Origin: an uncultured Chlorobiaceae bacterium
GTDB taxonomy: Bacteria > Bacteroidota > Chlorobiia > Chlorobiales > Chlorobiaceae
Direction of reading: 5' to 3'
DNA length: 51,517 nucleotides
Assembly: GCA_903866255.1 (NCBI GenBank)
Contig: CAIPMW010000067.1
Location: 1-51,517, forward strand
Below the pieces are notes generated by a model. That model was not told the origin of the DNA and ran no database searches. It saw only the letters and a list, made by a program, of their open reading frames with translations. Of this stretch, positions 1 through 8,392 are shown one piece after another (the first letter of the stretch is position 1; every line of letters begins with the position of its first letter). The translations under genes were made by a program, and so were the position numbers.

Positions 1-152
1 GATGTACATGGAATTAATATATCAATTAATTTCATATAAAACAAATACTTTGATGTAATTTACATGGGTACAAAACACGTAAAAAGCCTATAATTCATTA
101 GGAATCAATAGGTTATATGCATTTTGGCCGGGGAACTTCGGTTTAGCGGCTT

Positions 153-380
153 ATGGGCGAACTTGCGCTTCAGCCATCGGCCAGCCGGGTGTTGACCATG
201 GAGATCTTTTCTGAAGCTGATTTTGATTCGTCGTGCGAAGTGATGGAGAAGTTTGTGGCACCAACGTTTATAACAGCCGATAAAGTTTTTGGTATGCTGC
301 ATGACCCTGAGAGAAGAGCTTTTTCCGATGAGGAGATAAGTGACGTGCTTCACCAGGCATTCAAAAGGGGGAAGAGGTAA
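153..380 (+). CDS. Small hypothetical protein, possibly not a real gene
   Basis: Open frame of 75 codons that I do not recognise. An internal ATG at 198 would give a 60-residue protein. The C-terminal half is acidic then basic and could fold as helices (FSDEEISDVL followed by a Lys/Arg-rich end). No membrane segment or Cys cluster is seen. It lies directly upstream of the decayed brxL remnant and may itself be debris of a neighbouring gene in that locus. No function is assigned. Confidence 0.2.
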   Translation: MGELALQPSASRVLTMEIFSEADFDSSCEVMEKFVAPTFITADKVFGMLHDPERRAFSDEEISDVLHQAFKRGKR

Positions 381-445
381 TTGTTTTTACCCTTATCGAA
401 ATATTACACTACATGCCAAGGCTTTGGATGTTTGATGGTTGATAA

Positions 446-760
446 ATCGACAATGACAAGATCAGCGTAGCGCTGAATGACAAGAGCGATACCTATGACG
501 CGGAGTTTTCGAATCTCTGAATCAAAGATAGTTATGGTTTATTCCGGTACAATCAAGAGCCATCCAGAATTACTGGTGGGGGAGTATGGTGCATTGCGGA
601 TGTTGAGTATGAATTCAGGGAAGAGAGTACTGTGTTTTCCTGGATCCTGTCGAGTCTGAAGCTGGTTTAGTTATCCAACTGGTTATGTTGCAGGCCGCAA
701 GCAATTCACGACTGAGGAGTGGATTGACCTGTTTATTCAGAGTATCGGAGTTCACTTTTC
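446..760 (+). pseudogene. brxL: Decayed brxL remnant (BREX phage-defence Lon-like protein)
   Basis: No intact frame, but three consecutive pieces resemble the N-terminal part of BrxL, the Lon-related AAA protein of BREX defence systems. In frame 2 from 446: 'LNDKSDTYDAEFSNL', then a TGA stop. In the same frame near 572: 'GGGVWCIADVEYEFRE'. In frame 3 from 669: 'AGRKQFTTEEWIDLFIQSIG'. Family members, as I remember them, carry EFSNL, GGIWCI and GRKQFTTEEWIDLLLRSIG in this order and with similar spacing. The first ~100 residues and the whole AAA/Lon part are absent. At least one stop and one frame change separate the pieces, so it is non-functional. It accounts for most of the gap before 923. 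The assignment rests on remembered motifs, not a search. Confidence 0.65.
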
Positions 761-922
761 GTGTTCTGGGCGGTGCGGCAAGTTGATGCAGCTTGTAAGG
801 CTGATGTTCCTATTGTAAGCGTAATATTCAACCTGAGTGAGCTTTGTCTGAAGGGGAGAAAAAAGTCGCATGATCTATTCTGAATTTTCTTCATATTTTT
901 TGTAACAAAATCAGTTGCATAC

Positions 923-1144
923 ATGACTAATTTCATTGAACATAAGGGTGGCGCAGAAAGGATAGTAACCTGTCCTGTCTGCAAGGAGTCATTTATCTGT
1001 GGCCTCTCCTCAACATGCTGGTGTGCGAACAAGAAGGTGCCTGCCGAAGTGAAAGAGTATCTTGCCGAACGTTATGAAACCTGTATTTGCAGCACTTGTC
1101 TTGACCGATTCATTGAGCAAGCCGGTACGGTTGAGACCGCCTGA
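923..1144 (+). CDS. Cysteine-rich CWC family protein
   Basis: Protein of 73 residues with eight cysteines arranged as CPVC (17, 20), C26, CWC (32, 34) and CIC..C (54, 56, 59). The CWC tripeptide and paired CxxC motifs fit the 'Cys-rich CWC' family of small, probably metal-binding (zinc) proteins of unknown role. There is no signal peptide, so it is likely cytosolic. The ATG at 923 is the only good start. It stands alone between the brxL remnant and the epimerase-like gene. Confidence 0.75.
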   Translation: MTNFIEHKGGAERIVTCPVCKESFICGLSSTCWCANKKVPAEVKEYLAERYETCICSTCLDRFIEQAGTVETA

Positions 1145-1344
1145 GTGTTGGTGCAACCTTCGGAAAAAGTTGTGCAGTGTGCCCTTCCGCTTAAAAGGTC
1201 TGGAAGAACCCGAATCTGCCGGATAGGTCCATACCTCTACTGCTTGTCCGTTGAAAGGCTCCAAACTTAATGAAAATTCAATTGAAATGCAGTCGCTGAT
1301 CATGTACATTAGGTCATTGAAACAGCAACACTAAAACAGGAATC

Positions 1345-2160
1345 ATGCAGAAAGAGACCATTACGATACTCGGGTGCGGCTGGCTCGGGTTGCCGCTTGC
1401 ACAAGCTCTCGTCAAAGAGGGATACGCCGTCAAGGGTTCAACGACGAGGGAGGAAAAGCTTGAGGTGTTGCAGGATGCCGGGGTGGAGCCATACCTGATA
1501 TCCCTTGACCCGGAGGTAACCGGTGACGATGTTGTAGCTTTTCTTCAGAGTGATATCCTTATTGTCAATATCCCTCCGACACGGCGAGACGATATTGTTG
1601 AGTACCATATTGAGCAGTTCTCTTCATTGATTGATGCACTTGGTCAGTCGCCGGTGCGCTCCGTGCTGATGGTCAGCTCCACCTCGGTCTATCCGTCGCT
1701 CAACCAGGAGGTTACTGAAGAGGATGCCGTCGATCCTGAATCTCCCTCCGGGCAGGCGCTGATTCTTGTCGAAGAGATGTTGATGCAGGAGAACGGGTTC
1801 CAGACCACGGTGCTGCGTTTTGGCGGGCTGGTCGGTTATGACCGTAACCCTGAAAAGTATCTTGCGGCGTTGACAGCGGTGACCAATCCCGATCAGCCGA
1901 TGAACCTTGTTCATCGTGACGATTGCATCAAGATCATGTCGGAGATTATTCGCTTGCAGCAGTGGGGTGAAGTGTTCAACGCCTGTAGTCCCAATCATAT
2001 CCTGCGGCGCGACTATTATGGCAGAGCAGCCGATGCAGCAGGAGTTCCACGACTTCCTCTGATGCCATCTGACGCTCCAGCTTCGTTTAAAGTGGTGAAC
2101 AGCGACAAGCTGGTGAGCGCTCTGGGATATACGTTTTTGCATCCCGATCCGGTGGGGTAA
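1345..2160 (+). CDS. NAD(P)-binding SDR/epimerase-like protein (YeeZ type)
   Basis: Protein of 271 residues with an N-terminal Rossmann fold: strand ETITILGCGWLGLPLA (residues 4-19) carries the GxGxxG dinucleotide-binding motif. A serine-rich strand 'VSSTSVYPS' at about 110-120 is the SDR active-site region, and 'LRFGGLVGYDR' lies near 170. This pattern fits extended SDR proteins of the YeeZ/COG0451 type, soluble NAD(P)-dependent epimerases or reductases of mostly unknown substrate. The usual YxxxK dyad is not evident, so catalysis could be lost or altered. The ATG at 1345 follows an AGGAATC sequence. No operon partner is visible. Confidence 0.85.
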   Translation: MQKETITILGCGWLGLPLAQALVKEGYAVKGSTTREEKLEVLQDAGVEPYLISLDPEVTGDDVVAFLQSDILIVNIPPTRRDDIVEYHIEQFSSLIDALGQSPVRSVLMVSSTSVYPSLNQEVTEEDAVDPESPSGQALILVEEMLMQENGFQTTVLRFGGLVGYDRNPEKYLAALTAVTNPDQPMNLVHRDDCIKIMSEIIRLQQWGEVFNACSPNHILRRDYYGRAADAAGVPRLPLMPSDAPASFKVVNSDKLVSALGYTFLHPDPVG

Positions 2161-2175
2161 AGGGAAGGAGGACTT

Positions 2176-2304
2176 ATGGTGATAAAGAAAACGGGAAAAA
2201 TTTAAACAAGTATTTATCGGACTATACTTGAAGCTGTTGAATCAGGGAATACCATTTCAGAAGAAGAGTTGGAAAAACGCATAGCACAATGGCTCGAACC
2301 ATAA
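2176..2304 (+). pseudogene. Small gene with an in-frame stop, probably decayed
   Basis: An ATG at 2176 sits behind a good ribosome-binding sequence (GGAAGGAGG). The frame runs nine codons, meets TAA, then continues in the same frame for 32 more codons ending 'EEELEKRIAQWLEP' before TAA at 2302-2304. An acidic helical tail after a good RBS suggests a former protein of about 42 residues interrupted by one nonsense mutation. The product is not recognised; small antitoxin-like proteins are possible. Confidence 0.3.
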
Positions 2305-2340
2305 GGTGATGCTTCTCTTGTTTTGGCCTGCGGCGTGTCA

Positions 2341-2483
2341 CCTCGATACGGGCTTCGCCTTACTCGGTGTCCGATCAGTGGTTATCTCAGAGCGGTGTCC
2401 GACAGGTGGGGTATCATGCGGCAGAGCGATGGCCAAGAGTCGCCCTGCTCCGGTCGCCGAGTAGCACGAAGTGCGTATCGAGG
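2341..2483. repeat. Intergenic inverted-repeat element
   Basis: Perfect outer arms CCTCGATACG (2341-2350) and CGTATCGAGG (2474-2483) enclose a second pair, TACTCGG (2361-2367) and CCGAGTA (2457-2463). Inside, CGGTGTCCGA occurs twice as a direct repeat (2365-2374 and 2393-2402). The element is GC-richer than its surroundings. It looks like a dispersed intergenic palindromic repeat of the REP/MITE kind. I see no coding sequence in it. Confidence 0.6.
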
Positions 2484-2488
2484 CGCTC

Positions 2489-2959
2489 CTACAATATAAA
2501 CTCCAAGTCACACCCCGCCTCTGCTGACTCTTCAACAAATTCACTCAGCTTCCCAAGAAACTCCAGAAACCGTCCCGGTTCAATGTTCCGAAAATATGCC
2601 ACCCCAACCGGCTTGTCATGCCAGCCGAGCAGGATTGTTTCGTGATGTTCCGGATCAATGGATGCCATCTTGTCATCAATGATTTTTTTCATGCGTCCCA
2701 GACTGCTGCTATGCAGAAACGCTTCATCCCAACTGTCAAGTCCGTTGTTGCTTTCCGATATGAATGGCAGACTGTTCAACAGCTCAGGCAATCCGTAATG
2801 AAAAAACGCAGCGTAATTGTGGGCATCAATCTCCAGTGATGCGTACGTTTTGTACGATGTATCCTGAAGTCGTACCCAATTTATGGTGCCGGTACGGTAT
2901 ATTGAAAGCTCCCGGTGTATCGGGCTCTTGTCGTCGATAAGGATGCGTTGAACCTTCAT
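2489..2959 (-). CDS. Hypothetical protein (156 aa)
   Basis: Soluble protein of 156 residues with no signal peptide, membrane segment or motif I recognise. It begins with MKVQRILIDD and ends in an acidic helix (FLGKLSEFVEESAEAGCDLEF). The upstream side faces clpC, which is transcribed the other way, so the two genes share a ~170-bp divergent promoter region. The stop lies just beyond the inverted-repeat element. Length, a plausible start and even composition favour a real gene of unknown function. Confidence 0.55.
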   Translation of the reverse strand: MKVQRILIDDKSPIHRELSIYRTGTINWVRLQDTSYKTYASLEIDAHNYAAFFHYGLPELLNSLPFISESNNGLDSWDEAFLHSSSLGRMKKIIDDKMASIDPEHHETILLGWHDKPVGVAYFRNIEPGRFLEFLGKLSEFVEESAEAGCDLEFIL

Positions 2960-3127
2960 AAAATCGGTATCGGGATGGGTTGCACCTTTAATTTGCAGAG
3001 AGAGTTTTGTGTTGTTATGGAATTGGTTATAACATAGCTATCTTCAAAGAATTATTTTTATTGCTGTTTTCATACAGGGATATGATATAACGCGGTATTC
3101 ACAAGAATTTTATTGGTACTCACAAGT

Positions 3128-5668
3128 ATGGAAGGAAATTTTTCAAATAGAGTACAGGATGTTATTCGCCTCAGCCGTGAGGAGGCTCTTCGGCTGGGTC
3201 ATGACTACATTGGTACAGAGCATCTGCTCCTTGGTTTGATCAGGGAAGGTGAGGGAATTGGCGCCAAAATATTAAAAAATCTCAAGATAGATTTATATGG
3301 TCTTAAGCTGAAAATCGAGGAGAGCACCCATCCAAGGGTTGCTGAAGCCCAGATGGGTAATGTTCCTTTGACCAAACAGGCCGAGAAAGTGCTGAAAATC
3401 ACCTATCTCGAGGCTAAAATTTGCAAGTCGAATGTTATAGGAACCGAGCACCTGTTGTTGTCCATTATGAAAGGGGATGATAATATTGCTGCCCAGATTC
3501 TTGAACAGTTTGGTGCGACTTATGACCTTGTCAGAGATGAGCTGATGACAATTTCAAGTGGCAAAAGTGAAGCGGGTGAGCCTCCCATGGAGGGTGCCTT
3601 CGCTTCAGGTGGCTCAGAGCGGCAGCCAAAAAAGCCGGACCCCAAAAAAGGGGAGAGAACAAAAACTCCCGTCCTCGACAACTTTGGTCGCGATCTCACT
3701 CGTCTTGCCCTTGATGATAAACTTGACCCGATCATCGGGCGCGAAAAGGAGATTGAGCGTGTCGCCCAAGTGCTAAGTCGCCGGAAAAAGAATAATCCGG
3801 TACTGATTGGTGAGCCGGGTGTCGGCAAGACGGCCATTGCTGAAGGTCTTGCTCTCAAAATTGTGCAGCGCAAGGTGTCGAGAGTGCTTTACGACAAGAG
3901 GGTTGTTGCGCTAGACTTGGCAGCACTTGTTGCCGGTACCAAATACAGGGGACAGTTTGAGGAGAGGATGAAGGCTCTCATGAACGAGCTTGAGCGCTCC
4001 CGTGATGTTATTCTGTTTATCGATGAGCTGCATACCATTGTTGGTGCGGGTGGCGCGTCGGGTTCGCTTGACGCAAGCAATATCTTCAAGCCTGCACTTG
4101 CCCGTGGCGAACTTCAGTGCATCGGCGCCACAACGCTTGATGAGTATCGTCAGTTTATTGAAAAAGATGGCGCGCTTGATCGCCGGTTCCAGAAGATCAT
4201 GGTGGAGCCCACCTCGGTTGATGAGACGATTCAGATTCTCAACAACATCAAGTCGAAGTATGAGGTGCATCATCATGTCAACTATTCGGAGGACTCGATA
4301 GAGAAGGCTGTAAAGCTTTCCGAGCGTTACATCACTGACCGTTTTCTGCCCGACAAGGCGATTGATGTTATGGATGAGGCCGGGGCGCGAGTTCATCTGA
4401 GCAATATTCATGTGCCGCAGGAGATTCTTGAGCTTGAAAAATCGATCGAGGAGGTGAAGAGCGAGAAGAATCAGGTGGTGAAGATGCAGAATTTTGAGGA
4501 GGCGGCGAGGCTTCGTGACCGTGAGAAAAGTATGATAGAGGCGCTTGACCAGGCCAAGCAGGAGTGGGAAGAGAGAGCGGCTGAAAGTGTCTACGATGTC
4601 ACTGAAGCTGATATCACCTCGGTGATTGCCATGATGACCGGTATTCCGGTTGCCAGGGTCGCACAGTCAGAGTCGAAACGGTTGCTCACGATGGAGGCCG
4701 ATCTCACCAAAGAGGTGATTGGTCAGGATGAGGCGATCAAGAAGATTACCAAGGCGATACAGCGTACTCGTGCCGGGTTGAAAGATCCTTCACGTCCCAT
4801 TGGCTCCTTTATTTTTCTTGGGCCGACCGGAGTTGGCAAGACCGAGCTTGCCAAGGCGCTGACCCGATACCTGTTTGATACAGAAGATGCTTTGATACGA
4901 GCCGATATGAGCGAGTATATGGAGAAGTTCTCGGTCAGCCGCCTTGTTGGAGCACCTCCCGGATATGTTGGCTACGAAGAGGGCGGCCAGTTGACCGAAA
5001 AGGTTCGTCGTAAGCCCTATTCTGTGGTGCTTATTGACGAGATTGAGAAGGCGCACCCCGATGTTTTCAATATTCTCCTGCAGGTGCTGGACGAGGGCGT
5101 GCTGACTGACGGGATGGGGAGAAAGGTTGATTTCCGCAATACGGTGATCATCATGACCTCAAATATTGGTGCCAAGGATATCAAGAATTTCGGCGCTGGA
5201 TCGGGCATGGGCTTTACTCCCATTGATGACGCAACCGGTAATTACAAGGCGATGAAGTCAACCATTGAGGATGCTCTCAAGCGAGTCTTCAATCCCGAGT
5301 TTCTCAACAGGATTGATGATATTGTTGTCTTCCATGCACTTGAAAAGCAGCATATTTTCAAGATTATCGACATTACGGCTGGCAAGCTCTTCAAGAGGCT
5401 GCATGATATGGGTATTGAGGTGCAGATCGATGAGAACGCCAAGGAGTTTCTTGTGGACAAGGGTTACGATCAGAAATATGGTGCCCGTCCGCTGAAGAGA
5501 GCACTGCAAAAGTATGTGGAAGATCCGCTTGCCGAAGAGATGCTGAAAGGTCGTTTTTCGGAGGGAAGTGTCATCAGGATTATGTTTGACGAGGCGGAAA
5601 AAGAGCTCCGTTTTGTCGACGGGGTGGTGCCGGTTCCTGAAGGCGAAGGGCAGGCGCATAGCGAGTAA
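3128..5668 (+). CDS. clpC: ClpC-type AAA+ chaperone, ATPase subunit of Clp protease
   Basis: Protein of 846 residues. It unfolds substrates with two ATPase rings and feeds them to ClpP. In order: twin Clp-N repeats (about 1-145, '[12 protein letters not shown]' and '[12 protein letters not shown]'), a charged linker, D1 with Walker [10 protein letters not shown] (about 228) and Walker B FIDELHT, a UVR-type coiled middle segment ([12 protein letters not shown]), D2 with Walker [10 protein letters not shown] (about 565) and Walker [15 protein letters not shown] loop near residue 693 resembles the ClpP-docking loop. I chose ATG 3128 (MEGNFSNRV) over an in-frame TTG at 3113 because family members begin this way. 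It is followed by a hairpin and appears monocistronic. Confidence 0.97.
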   Translation: MEGNFSNRVQDVIRLSREEALRLGHDYIGTEHLLLGLIREGEGIGAKILKNLKIDLYGLKLKIEESTHPRVAEAQMGNVPLTKQAEKVLKITYLEAKICKSNVIGTEHLLLSIMKGDDNIAAQILEQFGATYDLVRDELMTISSGKSEAGEPPMEGAFASGGSERQPKKPDPKKGERTKTPVLDNFGRDLTRLALDDKLDPIIGREKEIERVAQVLSRRKKNNPVLIGEPGVGKTAIAEGLALKIVQRKVSRVLYDKRVVALDLAALVAGTKYRGQFEERMKALMNELERSRDVILFIDELHTIVGAGGASGSLDASNIFKPALARGELQCIGATTLDEYRQFIEKDGALDRRFQKIMVEPTSVDETIQILNNIKSKYEVHHHVNYSEDSIEKAVKLSERYITDRFLPDKAIDVMDEAGARVHLSNIHVPQEILELEKSIEEVKSEKNQVVKMQNFEEAARLRDREKSMIEALDQAKQEWEERAAESVYDVTEADITSVIAMMTGIPVARVAQSESKRLLTMEADLTKEVIGQDEAIKKITKAIQRTRAGLKDPSRPIGSFIFLGPTGVGKTELAKALTRYLFDTEDALIRADMSEYMEKFSVSRLVGAPPGYVGYEEGGQLTEKVRRKPYSVVLIDEIEKAHPDVFNILLQVLDEGVLTDGMGRKVDFRNTVIIMTSNIGAKDIKNFGAGSGMGFTPIDDATGNYKAMKSTIEDALKRVFNPEFLNRIDDIVVFHALEKQHIFKIIDITAGKLFKRLHDMGIEVQIDENAKEFLVDKGYDQKYGARPLKRALQKYVEDPLAEEMLKGRFSEGSVIRIMFDEAEKELRFVDGVVPVPEGEGQAHSE

Positions 5669-5670
5669 CG

Positions 5671-5741
5671 TTTTGCTTTTTTTTTGTTGGTTGGGAACAC
5701 TGGCTTATTATGAGGTGGTGTTCCCTTGAGGAAAAGCAAAA
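5671..5741 (+). terminator. Nested inverted repeat after clpC
   Basis: Outer arms TTTTGCTTTT (5671-5680) and AAAAGCAAAA (5732-5741) enclose inner arms GGGAACAC (5693-5700) and GTGTTCCC (5718-5725). It starts two bases after the clpC stop, so a transcription end is likely. The T-run precedes rather than follows the inner stem, so it is not a textbook intrinsic terminator on the plus strand. Confidence 0.5.
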
Positions 5742-5770
5742 AGGTTTTTATGCTGATCCATAGAAGAAGC

Positions 5771-5863
5771 TGAAATAAGATGTCATTAATGGTTTAGCTA
5801 TTTATAATAAGTAAGTTAAAGACGTTTCTTTCTGGTTGGCAATTTGCTTCTTATATGGGTTAT
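5771..5863. repeat. Leader repeat copy A, upstream of the DUF4160/DUF2442 pair
   Basis: This AT-rich stretch of 93 bases resembles 6558-6650 along its whole length. Both begin TGAAATAA, share a central TTTAGCT/CTTAGCT and TTTATA, and end in CAATTTGCTT then CATATGGGTTAT or TATATGGGTTAT. Each copy lies 70-80 bases before a small toxin-antitoxin-like gene pair, suggesting duplicated promoter or leader DNA. Confidence 0.55.
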
Positions 5864-5934
5864 AATTCAAAAATCAGCGGTTTTGGCGGATCAGTCTGAT
5901 TGTTTGTCAGGCATAAAACAGGAGAACATAAGAA

Positions 5935-6201
5935 GTGCCAATCATATCAATGTTTTACGGAATCATTATCCGTTTGTTTCTTCTCGACAATAAACATCAC
6001 AATACCCCGCACATTCATGCGAGATACGCGGAATTTGAAGCTTCTGTGGGTATCGAAGATGGAGAGATTTTGGCTGGCAATCTGCCGCGCAAGCAACTGC
6101 GCTTGGTGCAAGCATGGATTGAATTACATCGTGATGAATTGATGGCTGATTGGGAGTTGGCGGTTAATGGAGAGGAACCATATAAAATTACACCTCTGTG
6201 A
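5935..6201 (+). CDS. DUF4160 domain protein
   Basis: Protein of 88 residues starting at GTG 5935 behind an AGGAGAAC ribosome-binding sequence. It matches my memory of DUF4160: N-terminal 'PIISMFYGIIIRLF', then 'HHNTPHIHARYAEFEA' (His-rich centre) and a C-terminal Trp-rich helix 'LVQAWIELHRDELMADWELA'. DUF4160 genes usually sit next to a DUF2442 gene, as here, and the pair is often listed as a putative toxin-antitoxin module. The activity is not established. Its stop overlaps the start of the next gene, implying translational coupling. Confidence 0.8.
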   Translation: MPIISMFYGIIIRLFLLDNKHHNTPHIHARYAEFEASVGIEDGEILAGNLPRKQLRLVQAWIELHRDELMADWELAVNGEEPYKITPL

Positions 6202-6482
6202 GGTCTTGTATGTATTGGGATGCAAAAGTTGTCAAACCGTTATCTGATTATCGCATTTATGTTGAAATTGAAGATGGTCGTCGGGGTGTCTTTGATATGA
6301 AGCCTTACCTTGATCGCGGTCTTTTCCGAGAACTCACAGGTGAGCCTTATTTCAATCAGGTAGGTATTCTTTTTGGGGCTGTTACCTGGCCGCACCAACA
6401 AGATATTGCGCCAGAAACTCTCATTGAAGGTATGACACCGGTTGAAACCATGCCTGATGTTGGTTTAGAATCATCTGTATAA
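6198..6482 (+). CDS. DUF2442 domain protein
   Basis: Protein of 94 residues with the DUF2442 pattern: 'VVKPLSDYRIYVEIEDGRRGVFDMKPYL' followed by 'LFRELTGEPYFNQVGILFGAVTWP' and a terminal 'DIAPETL'. The GTG at 6198 overlaps the stop of the DUF4160 gene (GTGA arrangement). An ATG at 6210 (MYWDAKV) is an alternative start. Proteins of this family partner DUF4160 in many genomes, and one of the two may neutralise the other. No catalytic motif is visible. Confidence 0.8.
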   Translation: MRSCMYWDAKVVKPLSDYRIYVEIEDGRRGVFDMKPYLDRGLFRELTGEPYFNQVGILFGAVTWPHQQDIAPETLIEGMTPVETMPDVGLESSV

Positions 6483-6557
6483 TCGTACAGGTTTAAATCA
6501 TTGTTAATGCTATTAAATCATTTATAGATAATTAATTGGCTGATCTGTATAACAAGG

Positions 6558-6650
6558 TGAAATAAAATGCCGATTAATAGCTTAGCTGTTTATAGTGAAT
6601 GAGTTAATGCTATTTTTCGTTATTTACAATTTGCTTTTCATATGGGTTAT
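6558..6650. repeat. Leader repeat copy B, upstream of the addiction-module/ParE pair
   Basis: Second copy of the 93-base AT-rich leader described at 5771-5863, with roughly 70 percent identity by eye. It lies 80 bases before the antitoxin start at 6731. No ORF of note is seen within it, so it is likely a promoter or leader region that moved together with TA modules. Confidence 0.55.
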
Positions 6651-6730
6651 CACCGAACAGTAGTGAAAATAATTCATGTAAACGCTTTACTTATTACGTT
6701 TTTTATTCGTTTTAACAGGAGGTATTTGCC

Positions 6731-6952
6731 ATGAAACATATAACCGCTACGGACACCCTTGAGTTATCAGTCCCGGAGAGAATTCAGTTGGTAGAAGACA
6801 TATGGGATACGATATCTAACGAACCTGAAGCTGTCCAGTTATCGGACGAAGAAAAAAAAATAATTGATGAACGTTTGGATGCATATCACAGAAACCCCGC
6901 ATTAGGTGCTCCGTGGGAAGATGTTTATAAGAGAATAGTATCTAAGCAATGA
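6731..6952 (+). CDS. Addiction-module antitoxin (short unstable antitoxin family)
   Basis: Protein of 73 residues with the pattern of the putative addiction-module component family (TIGR02574/PF09720): an N-terminal 'LSVPERIQLVEDIWDTI' helix, an acidic middle 'LSDEEKKIIDERLDAYHRNP' and 'GAPWEDV' near the end. Such proteins pair with and neutralise RelE/ParE-type toxins. AGGAGG stands 6 bases before the ATG. The stop overlaps the next start (ATGA), the usual coupling in TA operons. Confidence 0.85.
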   Translation: MKHITATDTLELSVPERIQLVEDIWDTISNEPEAVQLSDEEKKIIDERLDAYHRNPALGAPWEDVYKRIVSKQ

Positions 6953-7254
6953 GGCATCAAATCATAATCAGACCTGAGGCTGAAAATGATTTAAGAGAAT
7001 CATTCCTTTGGTATGAAGAAAAAAGGCAGGGTTTGGGACATGACTTCTTGTTTCAGATTGATGCCGGTCTTAAATTTATCCAAAGGAATCCTGAGCTCAC
7101 CGCAGTAGAATATAAAGAAGCAAGGAAGCACATCATTAAAAAATTTCCTTATAAAATAATCTATCTGTTCAAAAATGATGCAATTTTTGTTCTGGCAGTG
7201 CTTCATGGCAAAAGAAGTCCAGCCGTATTAAAAAATAGAATAGACTGCATCTAA
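6949..7254 (+). CDS. RelE/ParE family toxin
   Basis: Protein of 101 residues with the ParE-like order of elements: 'IIIRPEAENDLRESFLWYEEKRQGLG' (two N-terminal helices), 'IDAGLKFIQRNPEL', then strands 'HIIKKFPYKIIYLFKNDAIFVLAVLHGKRSP'. The conserved K-FPY and final 'vlHgkr' strand are typical of plasmid-stabilisation toxins in this superfamily. Members act on DNA gyrase or on ribosome-bound mRNA; which applies here cannot be told from sequence. It overlaps its antitoxin by four bases. Confidence 0.88.
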   Translation: MRHQIIIRPEAENDLRESFLWYEEKRQGLGHDFLFQIDAGLKFIQRNPELTAVEYKEARKHIIKKFPYKIIYLFKNDAIFVLAVLHGKRSPAVLKNRIDCI

Positions 7255-7386
7255 CCAAATCACTTCACCTGACTGTCGGCTTCGCCGCCAGCAGGTCACC
7301 TTTTTGTTAGTGCTATACACTTATATCTGCTGCCAATGCGGCGGCAAAATTGTATCGCGCTGGAAATTGATAAAAGGAGGTCTCGG

Positions 7387-7599
7387 ATGAACATTACTGA
7401 ATTGAGGAAAATGAGCACTTCGGAACGATTGCAAGCCATGGAGGTACTTTGGGATAGCCGTTTATATGAAAATGATGCAGTCGAAACACCTGAGTGGCAT
7501 GAGAAAATACTTCAGGAAAGAAAAGAAAAAATTACAAGTGGGTGCGCAACATTCATCTCACTCGCCGATCTCAAAAAGAGTCGCTTCAAATGTGAATAA
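7387..7599 (+). CDS. Second addiction-module antitoxin
   Basis: Protein of 70 residues starting at ATG 7387 after AGGAGG. It belongs to the same short antitoxin family as the gene at 6731, with 'MSTSERLQAMEVLWDSRL' as the N-terminal helix and 'TPEWHEKILQERKEKI' in the middle. Its ParE-like partner directly downstream is only a fragment, so this antitoxin is probably orphaned. An upstream in-frame ATG at 7336 lacks a ribosome-binding site. Confidence 0.75.
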   Translation: MNITELRKMSTSERLQAMEVLWDSRLYENDAVETPEWHEKILQERKEKITSGCATFISLADLKKSRFKCE

Positions 7600-7727
7600 A
7601 TGATGTTTTCATATTGGATGAAGCAGTTGACGATTTGAATGAAGGCAAAGCATTTTACGACCTTCAGGCAACAGGTATTGGTGATTATTTCTGGGATTGT
7701 TTGACTTCAGGGAATTATGAAACGTAA
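7599..7727 (+). pseudogene. Truncated ParE-like toxin fragment
   Basis: A frame without a normal start codon reads 'NDVFILDEAVDDLNEGKAF' then 'YDLQATGIGDYFWDCLTS' and stops at 7725-7727. This is the N-terminal third of a ParE-like toxin, comparable with 'RPEAENDLRESFLWYEE' in the intact toxin at 6949. The codon before 'ND' is ATA, perhaps a former ATG. The rest of the toxin is missing: the PIN gene begins at 7717 inside the fragment. Deletion or replacement by the PIN module explains this best. Confidence 0.6.
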
Positions 7728-8199
7728 GGTCTACATCGAAACATCCGTCATCAGCTACCTGACGGCTCGGCCCAGCAAGACCATTCTCGGAGCGGCTCAC
7801 CAACAAATTACATTAGCCTGGTGGGAAACCCGCAGCCAGTACGACCTGGTTGTTTCTGAGTCGGTTTTACGTGAGTGCGGTGCTGGTGACCCAGATGCTG
7901 CAAAAAAGCGCCTGACTGTGTTGAATGATGTGCCCTTGATCTTGATAACCGAACAAGCACTCGATATTGCCAACTCGCTGGTAGCGAAGGGGATTATTCC
8001 AGCCAAGGCGGCTGAAGATGCGCTCCACATTGCAATTGCCACCGTCAATGGAGTTGATTATCTTCTGACGTGGAACTGTAGGCACATTGCAAATCCCGAG
8101 ATACAAAGAGGTATCGCTGCTCACCTTGATGATATTGGTTTGTCGCTGCCGTTCATTTGCACCCCCGAAGAACTACTTGGAGACGAAAATGTTGAATGA
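7717..8199 (+). CDS. PIN-domain protein, VapC-like toxin
   Basis: Protein of 160 residues with PIN-domain landmarks: 'VYIETSVISYLTARPS' at the N terminus (first acidic residue as Glu, common in this subgroup), 'VVSESVLREC' near 48, and 'AAEDALHIAIATVNGVDYLLTWNC' near 110-133 holding further acidic metal ligands. PIN proteins of this type are usually Mg-dependent RNases acting as TA toxins. The start overlaps the toxin fragment upstream, and the stop overlaps the partner gene's start at 8189. Confidence 0.85.
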   Translation: MKRKVYIETSVISYLTARPSKTILGAAHQQITLAWWETRSQYDLVVSESVLRECGAGDPDAAKKRLTVLNDVPLILITEQALDIANSLVAKGIIPAKAAEDALHIAIATVNGVDYLLTWNCRHIANPEIQRGIAAHLDDIGLSLPFICTPEELLGDENVE

Positions 8200-8392
8200 C
8201 GAAATCGTAGATGAAGTAAGAGCTATTCGTGATGCCCATGCAGCCAAATTTGGCTATGACTTGCAGGCTATCTATGCTGATTTGAAAAAGTCAGAAGCTG
8301 AACATATTGCGGCCGGTCATCCATTTATTCCTGCGCCTGAGTGCCCGGTGCCTGACACGGCATTGCAGTGGACTCGCTTCGCTCACCGCTGA
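8189..8392 (+). CDS. Putative antitoxin partner of the PIN protein
   Basis: Protein of 67 residues from ATG 8189, overlapping the PIN gene by 11 bases. The pattern 'DEIVDEVRAIRDAHAAKFGYDLQAIYADLKKSEAEH' is common in small proteins encoded next to PIN toxins of this subgroup. They are taken to be antitoxins, although here the toxin comes first. The last dozen residues (TALQWTRFAHR) look unlike the family and may come from a rearranged 3' end. Confidence 0.7.
   Translation: MLNDEIVDEVRAIRDAHAAKFGYDLQAIYADLKKSEAEHIAAGHPFIPAPECPVPDTALQWTRFAHR

Noticed and set aside
1010-1309. Minus-strand frame of 99 codons overlapping the CWC gene
   Set aside because: It shows no family features and overlaps a plus-strand gene with clear Cys motifs. 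Treated as a shadow.
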